Part shown: one piece after another, positions 27,349 through 34,319 of the stretch
Numbering within the stretch: position 1 is the stretch's first letter
Layout of the letters: every line of letters starts with the position of its first letter
Assembly (NCBI GenBank): GCA_947174305.1
Contig: CAMWIH010000008.1
Span: 1-34,319, forward strand
Length of the DNA: 34,319 nt
Direction of reading: 5' to 3'
DNA from: an uncultured Porphyromonadaceae bacterium
Lineage (GTDB): Bacteria; Bacteroidota; Bacteroidia; Bacteroidales; Muribaculaceae
The notes under the pieces: generated by a model
Told to the model about the DNA's origin: nothing
The model's database searches: none
What the model saw: the letters and a program-made list of their open reading frames with translations, nothing else
Position numbers and translations under genes: made by a program

Positions 27349-28554
27349 TCAGCTTTTCTTGAGAATATGCCCCATCCGCTCTTTCTTGGTGTGCATATAT
27401 CTCGCATTATATTCATTCGGCTCCACTTCAAGAGGGACGTTTTCAGTTATCTCTATCCCATACCCTTCCAGACCGATCCGCTTCACGGGATTGTTGCTCA
27501 TGAGACGCATCTTCTGTATGCCGAGAGAATGCAGTATGTTAGCCCCCACTCCATAGTCACGTTCATCTGCCTTATGGCCGAGGTGAAGGTTTGCATCGAC
27601 AGTGTCATAGCCATTCTCCTGAAGCTTGTAAGCGCGAATCTTATCCATAAGGCCTATGCCGCGACCTTCCTGATTAAGATAAATTATGGCACCGCGACCC
27701 TCCTTCTCAATAGTCTGCATTGCGAGATGAAGCTGTTCGCCACATTCGCATCTCATGGAGCCGAAAATATCTCCTGTCATACAAGAGGAATGCACACGCA
27801 CAAGTACCGGTTCGCCATTTGCCACATCCCCTTTGATAAGGGCTATATGCTCAAGGCCATTGTCTTTCTGACGGAAAGGGATCAAGCGGAAATGGCCGTA
27901 GGCAGTGGGAAGATCCACTTCCTCGCCACGCTCCACAAGGTTGTCGTTCTTTAACCTGTATTCTATAAGATCGCGAATACTGATGAGCTTCAGTCCCCAT
28001 TCATCGGCGCGGCGTCGCAGTTCGGGAAGGCGCGCCATGCTGCCGTCATCGCTCATAATCTCCATAAGGGCGGCTGTAGGCTGAAGGCCTGCCAGACGGG
28101 CCATATCCACTCCGGCCTCTGTGTGGCCCGCCCTTTGAAGCACTCCCCTATCCTGGGCATAAAGCGGATTTATGTGACCCGGACGCCCAAAGGTGGCGGG
28201 GGTGGAAGCGGGATCGGCCAATGCCCGGATGGTTGCGGCCCGGTCTTCGATTGAAACTCCGGTGGAACACCCCTCAAGTTTATCAACCGTCACTGTGAAC
28301 GGTGTGCCAAGCACAGAGGTGTTATCGCTTACCTGCGGTTCGAGTTCAAGTTCTTTGCAACGTTCCATCGTGATCGGCACACAAAGCACACCACGGGCAT
28401 TTTTCAACATGAAATTGACATCCTCCGGTGTGATTTTCTCTGCCGCGATAATGAGGTCTCCTTCATTTTCACGATCCTCATCATCAACCACTATCACAAA
28501 TTTACCATTACGGAAGTCTTCCAATGCTTCCTCTATACTGTCTAACTTTATCAT
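27349..28554 (-). CDS. ribBA: Bifunctional riboflavin enzyme: DHBP synthase / GTP cyclohydrolase II
   Basis: The N-terminal half (about 1-205) is RibB, which makes 3,4-dihydroxy-2-butanone 4-phosphate from ribulose 5-phosphate; '[11 protein letters not shown]' (24-34) and '[10 protein letters not shown]' with His144 are its metal and active-site motifs. The C-terminal half (about 206-401) is RibA, which opens GTP for the pyrimidine branch. It carries the zinc cysteines Cys258, Cys269 and Cys271 ('[19 protein letters not shown]') and 'NQEGRGIGL'. Both active sites look intact. The gene follows rsmD by 29 bp, and no room for an FMN riboswitch exists in that gap. Other rib genes are not in the window. 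Confidence 0.97.
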   Translation of the reverse strand: MIKLDSIEEALEDFRNGKFVIVVDDEDRENEGDLIIAAEKITPEDVNFMLKNARGVLCVPITMERCKELELEPQVSDNTSVLGTPFTVTVDKLEGCSTGVSIEDRAATIRALADPASTPATFGRPGHINPLYAQDRGVLQRAGHTEAGVDMARLAGLQPTAALMEIMSDDGSMARLPELRRRADEWGLKLISIRDLIEYRLKNDNLVERGEEVDLPTAYGHFRLIPFRQKDNGLEHIALIKGDVANGEPVLVRVHSSCMTGDIFGSMRCECGEQLHLAMQTIEKEGRGAIIYLNQEGRGIGLMDKIRAYKLQENGYDTVDANLHLGHKADERDYGVGANILHSLGIQKMRLMSNNPVKRIGLEGYGIEITENVPLEVEPNEYNARYMHTKKERMGHILKKS

Positions 28555-28583
28555 TGGTAGTTAATTTTTTCTTTTTATAATAA

Positions 28584-29162
28584 TCAGTAGTTGCCGGCAG
28601 AAGCCTCAGCTTCCTCCTTCTCCCCTTCTTCAACCCTAAAAATCGAGAAGTTCACGCTTCCATATACAAGGTGTCTTGTAAATCCGGGCAATCGGCTGAA
28701 GTCGTGACTCTTGTTATGCTCCACCACCACTAATGTGCCCGGTTTGCAGACCTTTGATTTCAAAATCAGTCCGACAATCTCGCCAAACCGAGGATGATCG
28801 TATGGGGGATCGGCAAAAACAATGTCAAAACCCTCGCGGGCACGTTCAAGGAAACGGAAAACATCTCCTTTCACAAGCTTCAAGGCAGTGTCGCCTAATT
28901 TCTCTTTAACCGAACGGATAAATCCGGCCTGCACCTGCGCCTGTTCCACCGCAACCACTTCCAAACATCCCCGGCTGACAAATTCCCAACTGACTGCCCC
29001 GGTTCCCGCAAAAAGGTCGAGCACACGTTTCCCCTCAAGGTCTTCCATGTTCTCGATGATGTTGAAGATATTTTCCCTTGCGAAGTCGGTTGTGGGACGT
29101 GCTGTTATATTTTTTGGAACATCGAAACGACGTTTTCCATATTTTCCTCTTATGATCCTCAT
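28584..29162 (-). CDS. rsmD: 16S rRNA (guanine(966)-N2)-methyltransferase RsmD
   Basis: RsmD methylates G966 of 16S rRNA in the assembled small subunit. The 192-residue protein starts 'MRIIRGKYGKRRF', has the RsmD-specific 'ARPTTDFARENIFNII', the SAM-binding 'VLDLFAGTGAVSWEFVSRG' and the catalytic DPPY motif in 'DIVFADPPYDHP'. The final 15 residues are acidic and unlike the core. It lies 41 bp after the DUF3822 gene, an arrangement repeated across Bacteroidetes. Confidence 0.96.
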   Translation of the reverse strand: MRIIRGKYGKRRFDVPKNITARPTTDFARENIFNIIENMEDLEGKRVLDLFAGTGAVSWEFVSRGCLEVVAVEQAQVQAGFIRSVKEKLGDTALKLVKGDVFRFLERAREGFDIVFADPPYDHPRFGEIVGLILKSKVCKPGTLVVVEHNKSHDFSRLPGFTRHLVYGSVNFSIFRVEEGEKEEAEASAGNY

Positions 29163-29203
29163 CTTTCTCCTTTGTAAATTAAATGCAATCGCGGATTCAC
29201 CCT

Positions 29204-30040
29204 CTATCTCCTTGCTATCACCAATCCGACGGCCAATGGAAGTTCAGACTTTGATACAGAAGAAGGGAGCATGGTGAGCATCACATATTGCAGGTGTTCG
29301 CGCAGTATTCCCATAAGGTCAGAACGGACATCCCTTTTCCCCGACAGCATCACCTGAGTGTTGGATGGGTCAAGCTTCCATATATCACACATATTAAAAA
29401 CCTGATAAGCCATATCCATCTTGTCTCTCCAGCCGTGTGTTGTGGAAAGGAGGAGTTTACGGCCGTCGAATGCGTAATAGTCAGCCTCCCCTTCACGAAT
29501 ATCGACATACAGTCGCGGCATATCCGCAACCTGATCAGCGAATCTTCTCACAGCCAATGTTTGCTGGCACCATGTGCGTGCGCCGGGTAAGGTGCGTCGT
29601 ATGAAAGCGCGTAAACCGGGGACAAGTGTGTAGAGGCAAACCTTGTCGGGGAGTTCATCAGCGAAAATATCCTCTTCCTCAGCTTTATAAACTACGTTGA
29701 AAAGGTCAGTTTCATCTCGATAATCAGCCTCCTCTCCGGCATCCTCCCTTAAATCGAGTTTTTCGAGGGGAATCCACAATGCTTTCTCAGTGTTTATGAT
29801 AATTTCAGTTGAAAAATCATCGAGCAACTGAGGATGATCATAGACCACCGTCTCGATTCGCCTTAAAAGACTCTCGTCATCACGTGCCCAGCAATCTGAA
29901 AAAAGGTTTATCAGGGGTTCCATCGGGTCTTCCTCATTTTTCAGGAAGGCCGACATCCCGGTCCGGCTTATATGAATTATAAGTCGCCAATCCGCAGTGT
30001 CATCTATCCTCACTGCCCTATATGTTGATGTATCCTCCAA
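29204..30040 (-). CDS. DUF3822 family protein
   Basis: This 278-residue soluble protein has no signal peptide and no membrane helix. Its features ('WRLIIHISRTGMSAFL', 'YVDIREGEADYYAFDGRKLLL' and a C-terminal 'LREHLQYVMLTMLPSS') fit DUF3822, a Bacteroidetes family of unknown function that is usually found just before rsmD, as here. The repeated 'I..I...' and 'D.R.G..D.Y.FDG..LLL' pattern recalls the actin/PilM-like fold, but that is only an impression. No ATG is available: the frame opens after a TAG at 30062-30064, and the first candidates are TTG at 30040 and GTG at 30013. Confidence 0.85.
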   Translation of the reverse strand: MEDTSTYRAVRIDDTADWRLIIHISRTGMSAFLKNEEDPMEPLINLFSDCWARDDESLLRRIETVVYDHPQLLDDFSTEIIINTEKALWIPLEKLDLREDAGEEADYRDETDLFNVVYKAEEEDIFADELPDKVCLYTLVPGLRAFIRRTLPGARTWCQQTLAVRRFADQVADMPRLYVDIREGEADYYAFDGRKLLLSTTHGWRDKMDMAYQVFNMCDIWKLDPSNTQVMLSGKRDVRSDLMGILREHLQYVMLTMLPSSVSKSELPLAVGLVIARR

Positions 30041-30064
30041 ATTATGTCTGTTTGTTTTAATCTA

Positions 30065-30072
30065 CAAATATA
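30065..30072 (-). promoter_or_regulatory. -7 element of a predicted promoter for DUF3822-rsmD-ribBA
   Basis: TATATTTG, followed by TA on the minus strand, is a very typical Bacteroidetes -7 box. No TTTG is seen at the correct distance upstream. A start near 30058 would leave about 18 nt before the TTG at 30040. Confidence 0.45.
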
Positions 30073-30102
30073 CGCTTTTTTTCTAATTCTTTTGCCACAC
30101 CG

Positions 30103-31488
30103 CTATATATTTTTAGAAGCCGGCTTGCATATTTTGGGAATGAACTTGAAAATCACCGCAAGGGCTCCGCCCCGGATGAACAGATAGGACTCAAAACTGA
30201 GCCATAGAAGATTGTTATCAATCGGCAGGTTCACGCAGAAGAGGAGTATGAAAAAGAGGATCGACCCGGCAAGCGTGACGGCCATCATTGCCTTAGTTCG
30301 TGTAAGCCCGACAAAAATGCCGTCGTATATGAATGCGGCTACAGTGATTGGAGGTAAAAGCACTATCCACATTTTATATTTCATTGCCTCATTAATCACT
30401 GCTAATGAATCGGTCAGTAACCCCACGATCCCCCTTGCTCCCAATGAATAGATAAGAAAGAAAATTAGGGCCATTCCACTGCCCCATAGCGACAGACGCT
30501 TAAGTAGAGTCTTCACCATGCCATTCTCGCCGGCACCGGAATATTTTCCTGCAAGTGCTTCTCCGCTGAAAGCGAACCCATCCATAAAATAGGAAAAAAA
30601 CATAAAGAATTGCATTATGACAGCATTAGCGGCCAATGTGATCTCTCCTAACCTTGCTCCCACGGAGGTTACGGTGAGTGTAACGGCCATGATACAGGCT
30701 GAACGGATAAAGAGTGCGCCATTCACTGAAAAGAGCTCGCTCCATTTTATGGCAGATTCAGGTGACGTTTTCTTCCTTATGGCAGATTTAGTTGATGCAT
30801 CATCCCTTGAAAGGCTTATCGCGGCATCTGAAGATTTTTTCTGTAAAGCCACGTATCGTTTGCGCGCCCAGATGAGGGCGGCAATTGCTCCAATCCAGTT
30901 GGCGCAGAGTGTTCCGTAGGCTATCCCGGGGAATCCTTTATTTAAACCGAAGGCCAACAATATGCTCGTCGCGATATTGATTACGTTTGTACCTATCGCT
31001 ATGGTCATGGGCACCACGGTGGTCTGCAAGCCTATGAACCATCCGCTGACTGCCATCACGGCAAGCTGGGCAGGCACACCCCATACCCCTATACGGAAAT
31101 ACAATGAAGCCAATTCCGAAACATTGCTGTCGGGTGCGGTGAAGTATAGAAAGAGATTCAGCAACGGCTCGCGAAAAATGATAACCAATATGGAAATGGC
31201 TGCGGCAATTATTAGCGATTTACGAAGCACCTCCATACACTCTTCATTCCTCTTTCGCCCAAGGCTCCTTGCAGTGAGTCCGGTTGTGCCCATTCTCAGG
31301 AAACCTGATAACCAGAAAAAGACATTAAGCATCATGGCTCCAATCGCAATTGCTCCAAGATATGAAGCAGAGCCAAGGTGTCCGGCAATGGCTGTGTCGC
31401 AAAGTCCTAAAAGCGGCACCGTGATATTGTTAAGTATCGCCGGTGCCGCAAGCTTTAATATCTGTCGGTTTAAACTCTCTTTCTCCAA
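30103..31488 (-). CDS. MATE family efflux transporter (DinF-like)
   Basis: This 461-residue protein has about twelve hydrophobic helices in two halves. The N-terminus 'ILKLAAPAILNNITVPLLGLCDTAIAGHLG' is typical of the DinF branch of the MATE family, which exports cationic drugs or metabolites using a proton or sodium gradient. The loop between the two halves is enlarged and charged ('KKSSDAAISLSRDDASTKSA...KKTSPESAIKW'), and the DNA there contains a short direct repeat (TTATGGCAGATT, at 30748 and 30778). There is no in-frame ATG before the first helix: the likely start is TTG at 31488, with AAAGGA about 12 nt upstream. It follows ansA by 67 bp and may share its promoter. Confidence 0.94.
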   Translation of the reverse strand: MEKESLNRQILKLAAPAILNNITVPLLGLCDTAIAGHLGSASYLGAIAIGAMMLNVFFWLSGFLRMGTTGLTARSLGRKRNEECMEVLRKSLIIAAAISILVIIFREPLLNLFLYFTAPDSNVSELASLYFRIGVWGVPAQLAVMAVSGWFIGLQTTVVPMTIAIGTNVINIATSILLAFGLNKGFPGIAYGTLCANWIGAIAALIWARKRYVALQKKSSDAAISLSRDDASTKSAIRKKTSPESAIKWSELFSVNGALFIRSACIMAVTLTVTSVGARLGEITLAANAVIMQFFMFFSYFMDGFAFSGEALAGKYSGAGENGMVKTLLKRLSLWGSGMALIFFLIYSLGARGIVGLLTDSLAVINEAMKYKMWIVLLPPITVAAFIYDGIFVGLTRTKAMMAVTLAGSILFFILLFCVNLPIDNNLLWLSFESYLFIRGGALAVIFKFIPKICKPASKNI

Positions 31489-31555
31489 ATCCTTTATATA
31501 TCCTTTGAATTAAAGTATTTATCTTGTGAATTTAAAGCCTCACTTAATTTACTTT

Positions 31556-32605
31556 TTAATTCATCTCTCCGGAAATGGAATGTTCCATCGCCACTTTCAC
31601 TTCATCGGCCCCTAAGCCTTGACCGAAAAGGAACATAAGTTTGGTGATTGCGGCCTCCGAAGTGAGATCGTGTCCTGAAATGACTCCGGCCTGATCTAAT
31701 CCGAAACCGGCCTCATAACGTGTGGGCAACACACTTCCATTCTCACATTGCGACACATTCACGATCACGATACCCTTATCAACTGCCTCCTTCAGTGCCT
31801 TGCGGAACCAGGGAGCAGTAGGACCGTTACCCGAACCGAATGTTTTCATCACGAGACCCTTCAGGCCCGGAGCTGAAAGCAGGTGTCTCACTATATTCTC
31901 ATTGATGCCGGGGAAGAGATCGAGGTAGGCTACGTTAGTGTCCATTCCATAGTTCACCCGGAATGGCTTGTCATTATTGGCGCGCCACATCACCTCCCTG
32001 CGATATGATATTCCCAATCCCACTTTTGCCAAGCGCGGATAATTGCTGCTCTTGAACGCGTTGAAATTGTCAGAAGAATGCTTGGTGGAACGGTTTCCAC
32101 GCCACAGATAGTCTTCAAAGAGGATTGCAACCTCCTGCACCATCGGCTCATCATTCTCATCCTTGGCGGCCGCAACCTGAAGAGCGGTGATAAGGTTCTC
32201 CTCACCATCTGTCCTCACTTCGCCAATCGGCAACTGACTTCCGGTGATGACAACCGGCTTGCGTATATTCTCAAACATAAAACTGAGAGCAGATGCCGTG
32301 TAAGCCATGGTATCAGTTCCATGAAGCACAACAAAACCGTCAAATTTATCATAGTTCTCCTCAACCACACGCGCTATCTGTTCCCAATGAGTTGGATTCA
32401 TGGCCGAGGAATCAATGGGATGTTCAAACTGATAGCTGTCAATGTCGTAATCGAGACGCTTGATACGTGGCACATTCTCAAGAAGGTGGTTGAAATCAAA
32501 AGGCTCAAGAGCTCCCGTCTCGGCATTTTCCTTCATGCCGATAGTGCCGCCGGTATAAATCATCAGAATGCGAGGCTTGCGAGATCCTAATTTGTTCGTG
32601 TTCAT
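31556..32605 (-). CDS. ansA: Type I (cytoplasmic) L-asparaginase
   Basis: The enzyme converts asparagine to aspartate and ammonia. At 349 residues with no signal peptide, it matches the cytoplasmic type I form. The first catalytic threonine is Thr18 in 'IYTGGTIG' and the second is Thr97 in 'HGTDTMAYTASAL'; 'VVITGSQLPIGEVRTDGEEN' and 'VLPTRYEAGFGLDQAGVISG' are further family motifs. I start at the ATG at 32605 because the longer frame to 32671 would translate straight through a strong promoter at 32628-32659. The predicted leader is only about 16 nt. Confidence 0.96.
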   Translation of the reverse strand: MNTNKLGSRKPRILMIYTGGTIGMKENAETGALEPFDFNHLLENVPRIKRLDYDIDSYQFEHPIDSSAMNPTHWEQIARVVEENYDKFDGFVVLHGTDTMAYTASALSFMFENIRKPVVITGSQLPIGEVRTDGEENLITALQVAAAKDENDEPMVQEVAILFEDYLWRGNRSTKHSSDNFNAFKSSNYPRLAKVGLGISYRREVMWRANNDKPFRVNYGMDTNVAYLDLFPGINENIVRHLLSAPGLKGLVMKTFGSGNGPTAPWFRKALKEAVDKGIVIVNVSQCENGSVLPTRYEAGFGLDQAGVISGHDLTSEAAITKLMFLFGQGLGADEVKVAMEHSISGEMN

Positions 32606-32627
32606 GGTTATGGCGTGTTTCAATGCA

Positions 32628-32659
32628 CAAATATAGATATTAATATGGAATATTCCAAA
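32628..32659 (-). promoter_or_regulatory. Predicted sigma-AB promoter of ansA
   Basis: TTTG (32656-32659) and TATATTTG (32628-32635) are separated by exactly 20 bp on the minus strand, a full match to the Bacteroidetes consensus. Transcription should start near 32621. Confidence 0.7.
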
Positions 32660-32735
32660 ATAAATTTGCAATAATCCAAAAAATATTTTTTAACAAAAAA
32701 AGCCTACATAATCCTTTAATTATTTGATATAAATC

Positions 32736-32767
32736 AAAAGGATGCTCCCATCAGGGGGCATCCTTTC
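32736..32767 (-). terminator. Terminator downstream of the secreted-protein gene
   Basis: AAAGGATGC (32737-32745) pairs with GCATCCTTT (32758-32766); the inner TCCC/GGGG extends the stem to 13 bp around an ATCA loop. On the minus strand it ends in TTTTGATTT, a moderate T tract. It lies 117 bp past the stop codon of the gene at 32883, further away than usual. Confidence 0.75.
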
Positions 32768-32851
32768 AAATTTATTGTTTACCCGATAAACTGCAATCAA
32801 AAATCTATTGTTACAGCTGATTTCCGGGAAATGTATTTTACTGCAAAATTA
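32737..32851 (-). ncRNA. Possible small RNA or structured 3' UTR
   Basis: Between the stop codon at 32883 and the terminator lie a -7-like TAATTTTG (32844-32851, minus strand), a 13-bp palindrome ATTTCCGGGAAAT (32820-32832), and a hairpin GTTTA-cccga-TAAAC (32777-32791), followed by the terminator. Together these could make an RNA of about 100 nt. The -33 is poor (ATTG at 23 bp), so it may simply be the 3' UTR of the upstream gene. Confidence 0.25.
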
Positions 32852-32882
32852 TGATATATATAACCTTAAAATTGCAATAATT

Positions 32883-34025
32883 TTATTTTACAAGAACTTT
32901 AGAAGCCTTGCCATTCTTAACAACGATGTAGAGACCGTTCTCAGGATTAGCCACCTTCACACCCTGGAGAGTGTAATAAGCGGCTACGCCTTCATTTGAT
33001 TCGATTTCATCAACAACTGAAGCTGTATCACCTGTAACGGTTAGATCCTTTACTTCCCAAGTACAGGCATTTTCAGTTGTTGACTTATAATTGAACCCTA
33101 TTTGGATTTTCTTTCCAATAAAATCATTCAACATAGCAGAGCTGTCAACAAAATTCCAGCTATTTCCTGCAGGCTGAGGCGCAACCTCTATAGTCTGCCA
33201 TTCTCCATTCTCTACACGAACTGCAGTTACGATCTGATCAAAATTATCATTGAGATAATTTGCAGTCTGAGCGAATTTAAGTTCTGCAGTTTTAGCACCT
33301 GTAAGATCAATAACAGGAGAAATAGCCCATACATCGCTTTCATAAGCAACCTGCTTTACAAAAGCAGTAGCCTTCAACTGATTATACTTGCTATCCCAGT
33401 TCCATACGTAAGTAAGACCCTCGGGTACTGTACCTTCATCAAGTGTCCAGTCATCAGCGTTAGATGAAAGACCGGAGTAGAATCCATCAGATACAACCGG
33501 AGGTTCAGGATCAACGGGAGTATCACCGCCTCCTATTGCAGAAACCGTTGTAGAAGTGCCCGTACCCTCTGTATCAACAGTGAGGGTTAAAGTATATATG
33601 GCTCCATTGTTGTCAACCTTAAATGACAAAGGAATATTATTGCCATCACATGCAACACCATACGTTGTCCCACTTACAGCAATCCCTGAAATCTCGCTAA
33701 TTACATTGTTTTTAGCAGAGAACTCAATTTTTTTGATAGCACCCTCTGAAGTTGAAATTGTCATACCGGCATCACTGTTCTTGTATGCACGAAGACCGTC
33801 TGACCATAGTCTCCATCCATTCTTATCCTCGATTTTAGTCAGTGTGATTTCAGTACCGTCATTCACGGTTAACTTAGTGCCATTGTCAATATAAGCTCCA
33901 GCATTATCTGTTTGACGAGTCAAACCATAATCATTGGCTTTGAAATCATACGTAACAGTTTTAATCTCTGCATTCATAGCAAAAGCAGAGAACAGCACTG
34001 CTGTGGAAAGTAAAAATTTCTTCAT
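32883..34025 (-). CDS. Secreted protein with choice-of-anchor J-like domain and C-terminal sorting-type tail
   Basis: This 380-residue protein has a clear signal peptide (MKKFLLSTAVLFSAFAMNA). Residues about 20-165 are Thr/Asn/Gly-rich and probably beta structure. After a short Pro-rich linker ('GGDTPVDPEPPV') comes a second domain, 'NADDWTLDEGTVPEGLTYVW...SDVWAISPVIDLTGAKTAELKF', which resembles choice-of-anchor J / cleaved-adhesin-type jelly rolls. The last 35 residues ('YYTLQGVKVANPENGLYIVV...GKASKVLVK') resemble the C-terminal sorting tail used by type IX secretion in Bacteroidetes, or its relatives in gut Bacteroidales. The protein is therefore probably surface-exposed or released. No catalytic residues are recognisable; it may bind glycan or protein. 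Confidence 0.82.
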   Translation of the reverse strand: MKKFLLSTAVLFSAFAMNAEIKTVTYDFKANDYGLTRQTDNAGAYIDNGTKLTVNDGTEITLTKIEDKNGWRLWSDGLRAYKNSDAGMTISTSEGAIKKIEFSAKNNVISEISGIAVSGTTYGVACDGNNIPLSFKVDNNGAIYTLTLTVDTEGTGTSTTVSAIGGGDTPVDPEPPVVSDGFYSGLSSNADDWTLDEGTVPEGLTYVWNWDSKYNQLKATAFVKQVAYESDVWAISPVIDLTGAKTAELKFAQTANYLNDNFDQIVTAVRVENGEWQTIEVAPQPAGNSWNFVDSSAMLNDFIGKKIQIGFNYKSTTENACTWEVKDLTVTGDTASVVDEIESNEGVAAYYTLQGVKVANPENGLYIVVKNGKASKVLVK

Positions 34026-34085
34026 AAAAATTTGATTTTAAGTATTTGTATTAGATTCTATTTGTGATTGCGTGAAATATATTCG

Positions 34086-34093
34086 CAAAATTA
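34086..34093 (-). promoter_or_regulatory. -7-like element upstream of the secreted-protein gene
   Basis: TAATTTTG on the minus strand matches TAnnTTTG, about 60 bp before the ATG at 34025. No good TTTG is present 19-21 bp upstream. The whole 34026-34150 stretch is very AT-rich and contains no gene I can support. Confidence 0.4.
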
Positions 34094-34153
34094 ATAATTC
34101 TTTAGATATTAAAATAATTTATAAGGAATTTTTTTTTAAAAAATGCTTCTCTC

Positions 34154-34234
34154 GCCAACAATGCCTATATCGCCTATCACGCCAACAATGCCTATATCGC
34201 CTATCACGCCTACAACGCCTATATCATCTACCGG
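34154..34234. repeat. 27-bp tandem repeat, three copies
   Basis: Two identical 27-bp copies (34154-34180, 34181-34207) and a third diverged copy (34208-34234) stand side by side. Each copy is itself three 9-bp units beginning GCC (GCCAACAAT, GCCTATATC, GCCTATCAC), so the array has a nested 9-bp period. It lies 10 bp beyond the 5S rRNA terminator on the side away from the rRNA gene. There are no spacers, so it is not a CRISPR array. Confidence 0.9.
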
Positions 34235-34243
34235 GCCCAAAAC

Positions 34244-34276
34244 AAAAAAAGAGGCCGGCTCTTACGAGTCGGCCTC
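34244..34276 (-). terminator. Rho-independent terminator of the rRNA operon
   Basis: On the minus strand, GAGGCCGACTC and GAGCCGGCCTC form an 11-position stem with one A-C mismatch and a GTAA (GNRA-type) tetraloop, followed by seven T. It begins a few bases after the 5S 3' end. Confidence 0.9.
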
Positions 34277-34279
34277 CTA

Positions 34280-34319
34280 AGGCGGCGATTACCTACTCTC
34301 CCGCTTTCGCAGTACCATC
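34280..34319 (-). rRNA. rrf: 5S ribosomal RNA, 3' part (cut by window edge)
   Basis: Read on the minus strand, the last 40 bases are GATGGTACTGCGAAAGCGGG followed by AGAGTAGGTAATCGCCGCCT. This is the conserved 3' third of bacterial 5S rRNA (GATGGTACTGC, then GGGAGAGTAGG, then CGCCGCC). The 5' part and the rest of the rRNA operon lie beyond the right edge. The 3' end is set to within 2 or 3 bases. Confidence 0.9.

Noticed and set aside
34154-34234. CRISPR array
   Set aside because: The copies are directly adjacent with no unique spacers, and no cas gene is in the window.
34143-34280. A 45-codon plus-strand frame (MLLSPTMPISPITPTMPI...) through the 27-bp repeat
   Set aside because: The frame is only the repeat read as Pro/Ile/Thr units and then the rRNA terminator hairpin; there is no ribosome site or promoter.

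Overview
The window looks like a chromosomal segment from a Bacteroidales bacterium (Muribaculaceae- or Prevotella-like; the family is inferred, not proven). The reasons are an atp operon in the order D-C-B-E-F-H-A, a fused nuoCD with no nuoEFG, -7 elements of the form TAnnTTTG with TTTG about 19-20 bp upstream, a DUF3822-rsmD pair, and a C-terminal sorting-type tail on a secreted protein. Apart from one gene (rnz), every gene is on the minus strand, so transcription runs from right to left. No stretch longer than about 280 bp lacks a gene; the two longest gaps, 32606-32882 and 11930-12098, hold promoters, hairpins and a terminator.

Layout from left to right. Positions 1-8497 carry energy metabolism: the start of atpA, then atpH, atpF, atpE, atpB, atpC, atpD, followed by nuoH, nuoCD, nuoB and nuoA. 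In transcription order this is one apparent unit, nuoA-B-CD-H-atpD-C-B-E-F-H-A, driven by a good promoter at 8568-8598. The nuoI-J-K-L-M-N genes that would normally follow nuoH are not there; atpD starts 41 bp after nuoH. Intercistronic hairpins lie between atpE and atpF and between atpD and atpC. Positions 8596-11963 hold a TonB-dependent receptor and a surface lipoprotein with their own promoter and terminator. The plus-strand rnz (tRNase Z) diverges from the receptor and overlaps tail to tail with a giant alpha-2-macroglobulin-like gene.

Positions 12993-20457 look like an envelope-stress module: an ECF sigma factor, a single-pass membrane protein that is probably its anti-sigma factor, a small Spy/CpxP-like periplasmic protein, and a 1927-residue alpha-2-macroglobulin whose thioester motif appears to be lost. 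Positions 20511-22431 are grpE-dnaJ with a clear terminator. Positions 22576-30072 are a run of housekeeping genes: DUF3822, rsmD, ribBA, an S9 peptidase, a DUF1460-type amidase relative lacking its expected cysteine, and ispE. Positions 30103-32659 hold a MATE transporter and a type I asparaginase with a textbook Bacteroidetes promoter. Positions 32736-34319 hold a secreted protein with a sorting-type tail, a 27-bp tandem repeat, and the 3' end of a 5S rRNA gene with its terminator.

I do not see a clear new defence, mobile or biosynthetic system. The points most worth following up are the nuo-atp junction, the thioester-less macroglobulin in a sigma-factor operon, the cysteine-less DUF1460 protein, the strong atpE/atpF stem-loop and a possible small RNA near 32737-32837.
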